Part shown: positions 1 to 14,083 of the stretch, one piece after another | How the letters are laid out: every line of letters begins with the position of its first letter | How positions within the stretch are numbered: position 1 is the first letter of the stretch | DNA from: Cryptomeria japonica | Lineage: Eukaryota; Streptophyta; Pinopsida; Cupressales; Cupressaceae | Reading direction: 5' to 3' | NCBI RefSeq assembly: GCF_030272615.1 | Contig: NC_081407.1 | Span: forward strand, 137,272,897-137,336,896 | Length of the DNA: 64,000 bases | The notes under the pieces: model-generated | Seen by the model: only the letters and a program-made list of their open reading frames with translations | Databases searched by the model: none | Told to the model about the DNA's origin: nothing | Translations under genes and position numbers: made by a program

Positions 1-134
1 TGAAGCCAATTAAACTGCATCCAGGATGTTATTGTACCTACTTTACTTTACAGAGTCATATATTTACCAAGTTATATGAGAGGCATGTCTTCTTATGCGT
101 CATAAAAAATTTGCTAAAATATGATTGAATAGGA

Positions 135-370
135 GCTTCCATTGAGGGCTGGAATGCCAGTAGCAGAAACTTGAAACTGACATATAGATTCCTGAGTTTA
201 AGGAAATAGGTCATAAGGGAAATGAGTAACTTGTTAATGCAATCATGGGGGGCTTCCATTGAGGGCTGGAATGCCAGTAGCAGAAACTTGAAACTGACAT
301 ATAGATTCCTGAGTTTAAGGAAATGTTGGTCATAAGGGAAATGAGTAACTTGTTAATGCAATCATGGGAT
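135..370. repeat. 117-bp direct tandem duplication
   Basis: A unit beginning gcttccattgagggctgg occurs at 135-251 and again at 252 to about 370. The copies differ mainly by a few bases near the middle (aataggtcat against aatgttggtcat). The near identity says the duplication is recent. It lies about 1.1 kb upstream of the ascorbate peroxidase start; I see no coding potential in it. Confidence 0.9.
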
Positions 371-832
371 CAAGGAAAGCTGAACTTGTGCTTAGTAATA
401 AAAAAAGATGGCATTCAAATTGCTCTGAACTTGTAACAGTCTAGAAGCTTAAACAAAATGTACATGGTGCAGTATACCTGGTCTGTCTAACTGATGAAAC
501 TGAAGCCTTCCAGAGGCACCTACATGTTGGCTGAATTCTTGGTTGAAATTTGTCTACCGCCATATCCATGGTTTGAATGCAAAACTTTCTCACTTGTATT
601 AGTGGAAACAAACTGCTACATTTTCTCAACTATTGCAGAGAAAAAGAGTTATCTGATCTTGAGTCCTAATTACAAATACAAGACAAGGAGCAGTTCTTAA
701 GACACAGCCCTGTTGATCTTAAGGTTTACTTATATGGTCTGAATGGGTGTTTAAACCTGCAAATGAAGTTGATATTGTTTCTTTTTCCCTGCCTCTCATA
801 TCCCAATCTTGTTGCATTAAACATTCCTAATT

Positions 833-847
833 GTTCTAGAACATTCT
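833..847. promoter_or_regulatory. Three-unit heat-shock element upstream of ascorbate peroxidase
   Basis: The sequence reads gTTCtaGAAcaTTCt, a perfect alternating array of three nTTCn/nGAAn pentamers, the binding pattern of plant heat-shock factors. A two-unit version (TTCtaGAA) follows at 904-911. They lie about 550 bp upstream of the TATA box of the ascorbate peroxidase gene. Cytosolic ascorbate peroxidase genes of other plants are known to be HSF-regulated, so the context fits, although the distance is rather large. Confidence 0.5.
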
Positions 848-1202
848 AAATCAGATAAAATCATGCTAGAAAGTACTCCCAAAGAGAATCGCTCTTGGAC
901 ATTTTCTAGAAGCCAATTTTACAATTTCCCTTCAAAATGAGGTTAAGGATGACTTGATAGAAGTATCTATCCAACAAAATTATAGGCATCTTGATAGGAA
1001 CCCACTATGAAAAATCATTTATAGGATTCTTGGTGGGCCATTGGAACCCTTCAGATGTTAATGGAAGGTCAGGGTGAGTCTTAACCTTAAAAGCATTCAA
1101 GGAATTCATGTTTTTTTTAATGAACATAGCTATTGAAAGATAGGTATTACTAGAGGAATCAACGCAATGAAACAGGGAGAATCAAAAAGTGATTGAAGAA
1201 TT

Positions 1203-1316
1203 GAATCTCTTGCTTCAGAACTTATTCTCCTTAAAAGGAAAGATAAGGGGAATAGAATCTCTTACTTTAGAATTTATTTCTTTTAAAGATAAGGGGAATA
1301 GAATCTCTCAATTTAG
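1203..1316. repeat. Degenerate tandem repeat in the ascorbate peroxidase upstream region
   Basis: The phrase GAATCTCT followed by a purine-rich AAAGATAAGGGGAATA block starts at 1203, 1255 and 1301, giving two full units of 52 and 46 bp and a partial third. Function unknown. Confidence 0.75.
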
Positions 1317-1389
1317 TATCTATTGTTAAGAGAAGCATAAATGCTTGTTCTATTCTTCATCTGCCATTATTCAACTAGAATGAGAATTG

Positions 1390-1397
1390 TATATAAG
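1390..1397 (+). promoter_or_regulatory. TATA box of the ascorbate peroxidase gene
   Basis: TATATAAG lies 53 bp before the ATG at 1443. A start site 25-30 bp downstream would leave a 5' UTR of only about 20-25 nt in the first coding exon, unless transcription starts further upstream. Confidence 0.5.
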
Positions 1398-1442
1398 AGA
1401 TTAGACTGAATAGAATTCACATACTATCGTGTGCATGCAGCC

Positions 1443-3839
<2,397 letters not shown>

Positions 3840-6530
3840 ATAATATTGTTCATATTATTGTAGATATTCTCACTATAGTATTTATTAACATTCACAAGCA
3901 TATATATTTTATCAAATAGAAATTATAATATTTTTTATTGAAAGAGGATAAAGATGAAAAATATATATATCATTAACACCCACAAGCATTTATGATTCAT
4001 TGAATAGAAACTATAATAACTTTCATTGGAGGAGAAAGATGATGAAAAAAAATAACCATTCAATCTAATATAATAAAATATGAATACCCACAAAGTAGTC
4101 TATAATCCCTCTTTAGATAAATCTTAAATTAAATTATTATAATATTTTAAAAAATAACATTTACCACTTTATATTTTTAATTAAATATGAATAAATAATA
4201 ATAATTTTAGTAAACAATATATAAGTTTAAATTGTTTTTCTATAGATAATATTATAATTATATAAAAACATTAAATATAAATAAAATAAAATAACTTGTA
4301 AGTAAATCTATTTATAGATTATTTATATAATATATAAATATAAAGTAATTTTTTTAATATGTAAAATAATATTACTTTCAAATATATATGAAAAAGATAT
4401 TCCAAGGTAGAGGCTTGGCAATTCTTGCAATCTAAAAAAAAATTAATAGTTATATATCATTAATTTTCAAATAATTAAAATTTATAATTAAAAATAAAAT
4501 AACATTTTTAATTCTATTTACAATTTTATATATATGTCTATAGAATTTAATTTTTGTTTATTTTTTATTATTAAAATAAATTATATTTTTTTTTTTCTAA
4601 ATTTATTAATCTAAACTATTTAAATATTTCATGTTTCACAGGTGGAAGTGTGGGAAGTGGGGGCGAGTATTGTGTGGGATATGCATATAGTCAAGTTCCA
4701 AAATTTCAAGTCCATATGATCAAATATGATGCCACATCAACATGCATTTTTGTGAAGGTGTCCAAAATGATCCCAAATTGTCATAAGATCCATAGGTGTG
4801 CACTAAGTCATGTTTACTTGTGTGCAGATGTGGCATCACATCATTGGTTATTTTTTGAATTTTAGAGGTACTTTTTTGGGGGAAAAGCATTGACATGACA
4901 TTTTTAGAGCACCACTATTGGTCTTATTTTGTCTATGTACTATAACATGTATTGGCTCCTCTCCCCTAATGATTTGAAGCGTCGAAGAGTTATTTGTCTA
5001 TATTGTTTTAAATATAGTTCAAATTGAATTCTTAAAATAATAATGTTCTAATATGTTATATATATTGATATAGTTTAATTAGTGTATAAAGAAAAATAAT
5101 AATAATTTTAAAATATTTTAATGATTTATTTTTATTAAAATATAAAAAAATTAATATCAATTGTAACATTATTGTGCTTATTATTAATCATGTGAGTTTT
5201 AGATATTTTCAAATTTAAATATATATTCACAATTAAATTGTTTATCTTATTATTAATTTGATTAAAAAAATTATTAAAAATATTTTGTAAAGAAATAATG
5301 ATTAAATTTAAATAAATCACCAACATTAACCAATATTACAAAAAATATATATATATAAAAGAATCATATATATCATAATAAAAAAAAACAATTAAATATA
5401 ATATAATATTCACTAAATCCACACTACAAACCACTGACCCAAACATTATATTATTACACAAGAGAAAGAGAGAGAAATATCAATAGTTTTCAATAACTAT
5501 TAACCCCAAACACATGAATCCATCAAGGGCTCCATGTGACCTCGTGCAATCTCTCATCCTAAATGCACAATTTGACTTCACCTTGTTATTTTTCCTTATG
5601 TAACCCATTTAATAATCATAATTCCAATGTTATATGCAACATTATATAGGATAAATAAACCTAAAAATTAAGAAAGGCATCCCGGAGAGTGGGTGGATCT
5701 TATAAATTATAAGAATATTGTAATATTCTTATACAAGGTATCTGATCCACCTAGTTAACAACAATAATAATATTATGCAAGATCTATATCACACTTTTCA
5801 AAAATTCTCCCACTTTTATAAACTACATCAAGGACAAATAAATAAATTAAAATAGTCACTATGGGATAAATTCATGTTGGTAAGAATGGGTGCAAATCAA
5901 GGGTTTGAGCCCAAGTTATTTAGTTTTTTTAATTATATTTCAAAATGAGCAATAAAAGGAAGATCGGATATATGTTGTGAGATATTTAGAAGGTTGCAAA
6001 AAATATTCATAAATATAATTGATAATATTTAACTACTAATATGCACATCATGTTTTAGGCTAATTTATCAGCACAAGTGAATTTAAATAATTCTAACTAA
6101 AAATTATATATGGGCCACAACTTTTCCAATTGGAATTGTCCACTAACTGTATATTTTATACCACTTTGGATCTAATTATCAATTTTATTTTATTTTTTTC
6201 AAAAAGTCGATATTTCAACAACTCCAATCTTATAAATAATATTTTTTTTGAAATGTAAAAATAGGCTTTTATAGATCTATAAGTTAATTTTTCAAAATAT
6301 ATATCTTTTAATATTTTAATTAGTTTTTTATATTTTATATTTTATATTTATTGAAAATAGGTCATCGGGAATAAAATATAAGGTTGATTATCTTGTAAAA
6401 GAAAATTACTAAAATTTATTTAAAAATTTTGAAAAAAAAATTGACGCACTAGAGAAACGAGTCTATGTCAAGATGATATATTTTTTTTCTAATGTGTATA
6501 AATAAAAAAAATTTATATTAGATATCGAGA
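3840..6530. other. AT-rich intergenic DNA downstream of APX
   Basis: Very AT-rich sequence with many A or T runs. I find no gene. A GSGGEY-containing ORF at 4650-4865 could be mistaken for a last APX exon but does not continue the APX frame sensibly. Nothing else is recognisable. Confidence 0.6.
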
Positions 6531-6539
6531 GTCCAAAAA

Positions 6540-7190
6540 GTAGGAGAGTTTATACAAAACTAAAGATCGGGGGGCAGGGCCTCACCCGCCATCCTGAGCA
6601 TCCAGAGACAGGGATATATACAATTATCTCATTACCCAAAAGAAGGGGACATAGCAGAGTAAATCGTTATTGGAGAACCTCATCGTGGTCCTCCAACCAC
6701 ATGATCCAGCCTTGTTCTCCTTCCATCCAAGCCACCTTCTTTCTTGCTAGGATTTGGGAGCACATCTCTATCCTGTTAAAGGGAGGAGGCCTGCTGTCCT
6801 ATAGATCTTTTATCAGCTTCTTCACTGCCTCATCAAAGGAAGTCTGGTTTTCTGCAATCCTAGCCCATTCATAACCGTCTTGCATCTCATAAACGAACAT
6901 GGTCGCACTGCCATCCTTCAAGAACCGCAATAGCTTGTTTCTCTTGAGGTTCATCAAGAAGCAGACCTACACAGCAATTTTGTAATGTGTGAGTTTTTAA
7001 AAAAACTCAGTACGTTCCCTTGTAATACCTTGGAACTTCTCCTCATTTCTAAGTTTCCAAATAAGCCAAAGAATGTAAGAAGAGAGAATTTGCCAAACTA
7101 GATTAGAATCCTTCCTTAGTCCATGAATAAAACCAGTAACTGGGTCAGTGCAAGAAGATGAGTCCACTTTTTGGCCAAAAAGTGGAAGTG
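6540..7190 (-). pseudogene. LINE ORF2 C-terminal fragment
   Basis: On the - strand the stretch reads through with a few stops as a LINE tail of the kind that follows the zf-RVT domain. It contains the typical hydrophobic block with WQILSSYILWLIWKLRNEE and later a Trp-rich segment (VAWMEGEQGWIMW). It has the same strand as the LINE at 11043-15180, and could be the displaced 3' end of that copy or of a related one. Decayed; not functional. Confidence 0.6.
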
Positions 7191-8027
7191 TTTTCCCTGT
7201 TTTCCAGATTTTGTCTCACTTGAGCTTAAATTTTGAAACACTTCGAGATTGAATCTTGGAAAAAGTCAGCAAAATAAAAGATAGCTCTCTAAGTGTACTT
7301 TTCAAATATGTAATTTATTTTAATACCCACATAATAAAAAATAACTTTTTGAATGGAGTTCTAAAAACTATGTTTTAAAAATGCCTGTTTCAGGACCATA
7401 CCATGCATGTGTACGACCCACACTTTTTGACACAATTAAAATTATTTTCTCAAACCGTTTTGGGAAATGGTTTGTAACACACTGAAGATTGATGAGCATA
7501 TTTTTCTGTATTTTTTTTTCAAATATATTTTTTTTAATTAATTTTTTAATGGCCGTAATTATCTTTTTAAAAATTTGACGTGTACGACCCACATAATTTG
7601 ACATAAACTTAGCATTTTTTGAATTTTTTTTTTTTAAATTGAAAAAAAAAAATTTAGATTGATGACATATAATTTTTTTTTCAAAATTCATTAAAATAAA
7701 AAAGTTATTAAATTAAGAAAACTAGTTAATATTTCAAATTTATGGACCTGATTTAGTATAAATTAAATGAAAAATAGTTAAAATAATCAATTTTTAAATT
7801 AATTTACATATTTAGAATCTAGACAGTATAATCTGAAATGGGTTTCAATTTCGTATAAAAATTCTCTGATTAAAAGCACGTAAACTATTTCATTTCATCA
7901 TATTTGTGCTTTCATTCATGGAGCTTTGAATTTGCAGGTTCATGTCTCAGGTGTGGCCATCCCAGGCCTATCCCAGGCCTAATCCTGAGGCAAGTGGCGG
8001 ATTGTGAATTCAAATTTTGCATAATGG

Positions 8028-8058
8028 GCCCCCGTTTTATAAACGGGGGCCCGTTTCA
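8028..8058. repeat. GC-rich palindrome, left side of the putative DNA transposon
   Basis: Two copies of a GGGCCCCCGTTT arm face each other across TAT, a perfect palindrome in otherwise AT-rich DNA. Related half-sites (gcccgttg, aacggcccccc) follow to about 8095. The same arms recur at 10899-11040. Confidence 0.85.
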
Positions 8059-8271
8059 TTTTTTGCCCGTTGGATTTAACAACGGCCCCCCATTTCTAAA
8101 TAACTGTTACTGTAAAAAAAAGATAGATTGCATCGATTTACCACACTATCATTGAAATCCGTACTGACAAAGATTTTTTACATCATTTGGCAGTACTTTT
8201 TAATATTTTTTACACGATTTTTTGAAGAACTCAGTAAAAAGATATTATTTTTTGAAGACGAGTTTGTAAAA

Positions 8272-9336
8272 ATGGGTTCTAAGCAACATCAAAAGAAAAA
8301 AAAGAGGACAATGACAGTGGACGAAATTCAAGCACAAAGAGAGAAGGAGGCAAAACGCCAAAGAGATCGAAGATCACAACAACGACAATTGAATAACACT
8401 TCTGAAGTATCTAGTTCAGTGCCCGTTGTAGATGAGACCATTGAAGACATCATGATGGATGCAAGAAATGTAGAATCACACACGGGTATGACTGTTGATG
8501 CAAATGTTGATGTGGATGCGAATCCTAGTATGTTTTTAAATCCTGATGACTATGATGCCAATCAAATTGCTGATTTAAATGAAGCTGGATATAAATTTCA
8601 TACACCAATACGAAAAGAAATAAAAATTGAAAATATTACACCACCCTCTCTGAAAGAAAATGAATGTAATTTGTTTACTATTGATAGCATAGTGCTAGAT
8701 AATCTTAATGGGTTAGTTTCTTGGAGACAAATCAGAACACATGCAAACAAATTATATAAACAATTTTTCTATAATAAAAAGTTAGGATTCCAATGTCAAT
8801 TAATGCTACAATTAATAAAAATGTTAAAAATGCGTAAAGTCATGAAAAAAATAGGTATTTATGCAAAACCAAAAAGAAAAGATGAATCATATAAGCAAGT
8901 TGTATCTACTGTTGCCAGTGCCATCGATTCTATAGGAAAAACAAGTCGATCTAAAGATAAGGATGCAGCACATAGAGTTATAACGACTGCTATAGTTGAC
9001 AAAATGATTGTTAGTAAAAGAATGTTAAGTGATATAAGTGGCTATTTGAACTTACATCGTAGAACCTTGTCAAGAGCAGCCAAAAGAAGAGACACAATTG
9101 AAATTGATCCACTAAACCATTGTTGGAGTTTTAGTGGTAGACTTCAAAGGTCGGACATGAAATTAAATGATGAAACTAAACAATTAATTGCAAAATTTTG
9201 GCATGATAACACTAGAGTTTCATCAAATGCTAGAGATGTTTTAAAATTAAGGGTGCGATCAAAAATTTGTGATCCTCATCCAAAACATCTTCTTGACATG
9301 ACTCAAATTGAATTCTTTAAAAAATTTAGCACATGA
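8272..9336 (+). pseudogene. Transposase-like protein, truncated by a frameshift
   Basis: The ATG at 8272 has a good plant context, giving 354 codons to a TGA; an upstream in-frame extension to 8128 is probably not translated. The N terminus is highly basic (KQHQKKKKRTMTVDEIQAQ, then an RQRDRRSQQRQ-like stretch) and is followed by an acidic middle. The C-terminal part has a conserved-looking block with LNLHRRTLSRAAKRRD, then SGRLQRSDMKL, FWHDNTRVSSNARDV and DPHPKHLLDMTQIEFFKKF. I recall similar blocks in uncharacterised transposon-like ORFs of plants and invertebrates, but cannot name the family. A one-base shift near 9333 lets the similarity continue (AHEEFMIREIF ... CCKK) to a stop near 9415, so this looks like the N-terminal half of a larger broken protein. 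Confidence 0.5.
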
Positions 9337-9496
9337 GGAGTTCATGATCCGAGAAATTTTTGAGGAAAAGGTCTTCTTAGGGGCATATACACCAAGATGT
9401 TGTAAAAAAAGGTAGCCAAATGACCAAAAAAAGATAAACACGAGTGCGTTATTGGGAAATTCATTTAACGCATTTGAGGTCTTTTTTGTAGTGATT

Positions 9497-9760
9497 TTTT
9501 CTTACACTATCCTAGGCTTGTTTACACTATTCTAGGTTCATTAGGATTGTCCTATAATCATTAGGACTATCCTAGGTTCATTAGGATTGTCCCAAGTTCA
9601 TTATGGCTTTCTTAGGCTCATTAGGACTTTCTTAGGTTCATTAAGGCTGCCCTACATTCATTAGGATCATTTGAGGCTCATTGGGACTATCATATGTTCA
9701 TTGTGATTGTCCTAGGTTCATTAATTTAATTCGTGTGTTCATTAGGACTATCTCACATTC
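9497..9760. repeat. 20-bp minisatellite, about 12 degenerate copies
   Basis: TTCATTAGGATTGTCCTAGG-like units start every 20 bp from 9537 (9537, 9557, 9577 and so on to 9737), with more degraded copies before 9537. The phase holds exactly although individual units differ by several bases, so the array is old but has had almost no indels. Confidence 0.85.
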
Positions 9761-9779
9761 TCAAATAGCTTCAACTAAT

Positions 9780-10890
9780 ATCTTAAATTAACTATTTAAA
9801 AAAAAAATAGCTCCTTAACAATTTAATATTATATACAATCGAATATGATTTCAACTTCAAACCTTGTGCACCTTTTAAAACCAAAAGATGTTGTTAAAAC
9901 CATTCTTCTAATATTAGCTTAATCATAACATAATCTAATAAATCTTCCTCAAAATATCTACCAACTTCAAATCATATATCAAATCTTTTATAATATAAAT
10001 TACATTCTAGATATACCAATATACTTCTAAAGATATTCAAAATACTTCTTGGGAATTATATTTTTCAAATCTTTCGGATGTATATATAATTAGCACCCCA
10101 TTTAAAAAACTCATTATCAATCAACATTATAAATCAAGAATATTTTTTATTTTGTATTAATGAATTATATATTTGGCATATTAGCTTCCTTTATGAACCT
10201 ATGTAAACCAAACTCCAATTTTAGTAACTTATCTAGCTTTGCTCTAAAATTGTGTCCATAATTGATCCTTTTATACCATCACATGACATAATAGGACCAT
10301 AATAGGACCTTTATGCCATGACATGGCATAAACCTAACCCTAAACTTTCATATCTAAAATTTGAAGAGTAATGTTAATTACTTTTAAGGTTATACTAATT
10401 TAGTGGTAACTTTTGTATTGCCTAATGAGGATTAAGAACAATTTAGGTACATATGTTCAGTTTTATTTCAATTTCATTTTCGAACGTTTTTGTTTTTGTT
10501 TCCATTTCATTTTTGGTTTTTTGTTTGTGTGTCGATTTCATTTTGTTAATTATCTAGGTTTGGTTTTGGTTTCTAAATTTGTTGATTACGGTTTAGGGTT
10601 AACTGTTCAAAAATATTTTAGATCAAAATCAAGAATTTACAAATATAAAAAATAATTTATTTATATGCTACTATAAAAAAAAACTAAATAATACACAAAA
10701 AAACAAGAAAAATATACAAGAAAATTATGAAATGTGAAAATAAATGACTGAATGTGTACCTGGGATAGTGGTGGAGGCTTGAAGTGGAAACCACAGCACG
10801 GGGGGCCGTTTTTGATCTCTTCTTGTCAACTCACTGTCACGGTGAAAATGAAAAATTGTCCAAAAAAAGGGTAAAAATAGAATTTCAAAA
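9780..10890. other. AT-rich interior of the putative DNA transposon
   Basis: No gene recognised. The short ORF at 10413-10655 is made of phenylalanine-rich T-run sequence and is probably not coding. Confidence 0.5.
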
Positions 10891-10894
10891 CTAA

Positions 10895-11045
10895 AAAACG
10901 GGCCCCCATTTTGTTTATAAACGGGGGCCCGTTTTATTTAGCTTCGGCACCCCGTGATCTTTTGGCTCGGGAGGCCGAACCATTAATGGGCCCCCGTTTT
11001 TAGAACGGGCCCCCAATTTTTGAAAACGGGGGCCCGTTTTGCGGA
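10895..11045. repeat. Cluster of GC-rich palindromes, right side of the putative DNA transposon
   Basis: GGGCCCCC and GGGGGCCC half-sites occur at least five times between 10899 and 11040, pairing across short A/T spacers. They mirror the palindrome at 8028-8058. Just upstream a variant (acggggggccgttttt, about 10798) is also present. Confidence 0.85.
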
Positions 11046-11848
11046 GCGCGTTTTCCAACGTGCAAACTTTCGCGAATTTGTGACTCATTAGCTTGCACAT
11101 ACCCAGCTATATCAAGAGTATAGACAAATTCTATAATAGAAATTCCAAACAGAAGCCAAATTTCTCTAGCAAAGGGGCAATCAAAGAAGATGTGACGTGC
11201 AGTCTCAAGTTTTCTGCAAACAGAACATCGGTCATATGCAGCCGATTTATGCCTAATAGGTAATCTGTCCAAAATAAGTTGCCATCTGAAACATTTGACC
11301 TTAGAGGGAATGGGGGACGACCAGAGCTTCTCAAAAATTTTCTGCCAGTTCTGTGGTGAAAGGTTAGCATACCACAGAGTGTTGATATGTTCGAACACCG
11401 AGGTATCACTACTGAGCATGGAATATATAGATTTAGCTTTGATCTTAGGGAGGGTGGAGCCATCCTTCCATAGGAATGTAAGGTACCTATGGGCGTCTAC
11501 TTGGGTGTTTTTAGGAAGATTAAATGGAGCGCATGCATTTTTAATCATGTTGTAAGTCTTCTTATGTGAAGCAGGGAGATCATATTTGGTGCTAAGAGCC
11601 TCCCAGTTGATAAGGTTATCATATTCCAGAATATCCATAATGTATTTAATTCCTTTATTATGCCAGTGCTTAACAGAGCAACCTTGAGTTAGAGCAAGGG
11701 GTTTGGAGTTATGATGCAGATTCCACCAAATTGACCTTTCCCCGTGGAGGGTATTGTCATAGTTGAAGCTCAAGTTGTTAATGAGACCACGCACATGCTC
11801 CCAGGCTTTCCAGATGGATTTAAACACCCAGGTGCCTTGGAAAGACAC
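11043..11848 (-). pseudogene. LINE zf-RVT zinc-binding domain
   Basis: This 282-codon open stretch contains WSSPIPSKVKCFRWQL, then CSVCRKLETARHIFFDC, the CxxC...HxxxxC zinc-binding signature of the zf-RVT domain that follows the RT in plant LINEs. The last 15 or so residues are translated from the GC-rich palindrome sequence and are not LINE-derived. The expected C-terminal tail is missing here; a similar tail lies at 6540-7190. Confidence 0.8.
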
Positions 11849-11849
11849 A

Positions 11850-13960
11850 AGAAAACCACATGCAATTAAGTCACTGAATGGGAGGGCTTTCCAAGTTTTG
11901 GCAGTTTTGGGAACACCGTTTTGTATGTTGTTCCTGATGAGGATTTTTCAGGGTTCCTGTCCTTCCAGTGAGTGAAATATCCACTTGGCTGCAAGGGAGA
12001 TGCCTTGTAGCCTAAGATCCTTGAGGCCCAACCCACCAAGTTTTTTATCCAAGTGGCACTAGGTCCACTTGACCGCGTGAGCTTTCATTTTACCCTTCCC
12101 ATCAAACCATAGGAACCGTCTGATAGCCTTTTGGATTTCAAAGACTTGGTAGTTGTTGAACATCCACACCGAGGAGTAGTATATACTGTATGAAGATAGT
12201 ATTTTTTGGCAGACCTGAACTCTGCCAGCAAGGGAGAGGACCCTATTGTCCCACTTGTTGAGTTTACTGTCTATTTTCCCCTTGACCCAACCCCACATGT
12301 CTTTAAGAGAGGGAGAAACAGAGAAGGGGATGCCATGATAACAGACTAACTTATTAGGTCCTCCCCACGCATAGCCAAACTGGTGAAGCCAATCTGCAGG
12401 ATTATCTTTCCATCCAAGTAGAATGGATTTGGTGCTAGATATCTAGGCTCCGGATGCTCTACCAAAAATGTCAAGTTTCTGATTAAGGGAGTTAATGTTG
12501 TGCCTTGAGAGCTTCAAGAAGAGCGAGGTATCATCAACAAACTGGATCTTGATTAGTTCAGAGTCGTCTGGCATAGTAATGCCTTAGACACGGGGGGATA
12601 GGGTGTCATCTCTAAGGAGATAATATAGGACATCAGAGGCAATGACAAACAGAGTAGGGGCAAGGGGGCAGCCCTACCTAATTGATCTAGACAGGGGAAT
12701 AGGCTAGGAGAGGGTCCCATTGACTTCAACCAAGGCGGATGCATCCTTGAGGAGGATTCGAACATAATCACAGAATTCGCTAGGAAAGCCAAAGGCTAAG
12801 AGCATCATGAGGATGAAGTCCCATTCCACCCTGTCATATGCTTTCTCAAAGTCGACAAGTAACATGGCGACATCTTGGTTTGAGTATCTAGCCCATTCCA
12901 TGGATTCCCAACTTGTTACAAGATTCTCCAAGATGTACCTACCTTTAATGAAGCCTGTTTGGGTGGGGCAGATGAATTTGGGGAGGATCTTCTCAAGGCG
13001 AGAGGCTAAGGCTTTGGCTAGGATTTTGTAGGACACATTGAGAAGGGTGATTGGCCTCCAATTTTTAATTAGGGCTTTGTCCCCTTCTTTTGGGACAAGC
13101 TTAATAACACCCCTATTTATGAACTCCCCCAAGGTGCCAGTGGCAAGGGCTTCATTATAGATGTCATAGAGGTCGTTGGAGATCCAATCAATGTTAGTTT
13201 TGTAGAATTCAGCGGGAAGTCCATCAGGGCTTGGGGCCTTGCCATCCTTGAGAGCATTGATCGCATCCTTGATTTCTTGCATGGATATCTTAACTTTGAG
13301 AAGGTTGGCTTCGTCCTCAGATATTCTATTGGGAATGATATTTATACACTTGGCACGAGCATCTGTCGAGGCTTCATTATCCTCAGAAGTAAACAGAGTC
13401 TTGTAGAACAATTCAAAGGCTTCTTTGATGTCATTGATATCTAGGAGTTCCTTATCATCTATGGTTATTCTATCTATTCTTTCCCTTGTCTGTTTTTGCT
13501 TAAGTAGATTAAAGAATATTTTGGAGCCCTTATCACCAAACTGAAGCCAGTGATTGCGGGCTCTGATGAAAGCACCTTTGATTTTAACTTGTTGGTGTTT
13601 CCTGAGGATATTTCTAGCCTCGGAAACCTATTTGGCCAAGGAAGGGGAGGAAGGCTACAGTTGAATTTGATGTTCTAGGGAGTGAAGCCGAAGAGTAAGA
13701 GTTTTTTCTAAGAATCTAAAGTCCTTGGCTTTTTTCTGACCAATGGTTTTGAGAAGGTTCTGCTAGGAGGAGATGTTCCTCTGCCATCTGAGAGTGTGGG
13801 ATTGGGGGAGATGCGGTTGCAAATTGAAGAGTCTAATTAGCTTGATGGCATTTAGGGCATCCTCATCTTGCAACAAGGAGATGTTAAGTAGGAATTTATT
13901 ATTGCGAGGGTGACCTGGGGTGATGGAGTTCCTGATGTTAATAAAGACTAAAATGGGGAA
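11850..13960 (-). pseudogene. LINE reverse transcriptase region
   Basis: The longest open piece, 12704-13411, contains ALKDGKAPSPDGLPAEFYK, NWRPITLLNVSYKI, QTGFIKGRYI and LLVDFEKAYDRVEWDF, the standard fingers and palm motifs with the first catalytic Asp. The FVDD catalytic box is readable near 12535, and the thumb-like part (MWGWVKGKIDSKLNKW) at 12059-12298. Frame is lost at a few points between 11900 and 12700, so no intact enzyme is encoded. Confidence 0.85.
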
Positions 13961-14083
13961 GTGGTCAGACAGGGTGGTCGGTAAGACTGCAACCGCATTC
14001 CCAAACTGGTTGGGAGGAAAGGAGAAAAAATCCTTATTAGCATAGAACCTATCTAACCTAGAGTAGATCCTATTAGTGTTTTG

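Larger units (their letters stand above)
371..1389. other. Upstream region of the ascorbate peroxidase gene
   Basis: I see no convincing gene here; the short ORFs are not supported by any recognisable motif. The stretch holds heat-shock-element-like sites near 833-847 and 904-911 and a degenerate tandem repeat at 1203-1316, both listed separately. Confidence 0.5.
7150..11100 (+). mobile_element. Putative DNA transposon, flanked by LINE sequence
   Basis: This block separates a LINE tail (6540-7190) from a LINE body (11043-15180) on the same strand. It holds a transposase-like ORF at 8272-9336, a minisatellite at about 9497-9760, and clusters of GGGCCCCCGTTT palindromes at 8028-8058 and 10899-11040. 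The extreme ends show a weak inverted match: ctgggtcagtgcaag near 7139 against the complement of the stretch near 11083-11108, about 24 of 30 positions over the whole match. The true termini may be either this match or the GC-rich palindromes. The element is degenerate and its superfamily is not identified. Confidence 0.4.

Noticed and set aside
4642-4865. Possible tenth APX exon (acceptor ..tttcacag at about 4641, GSGGEYCVGYAY)
   Set aside because: In the phase left by exon 9 it gives a short non-APX peptide; the stop at 3837 already yields the normal protein length.
10413-10655. 80-codon ORF as a small membrane protein
   Set aside because: Phe-rich product of T-rich low-complexity DNA inside a transposon; no conserved feature.
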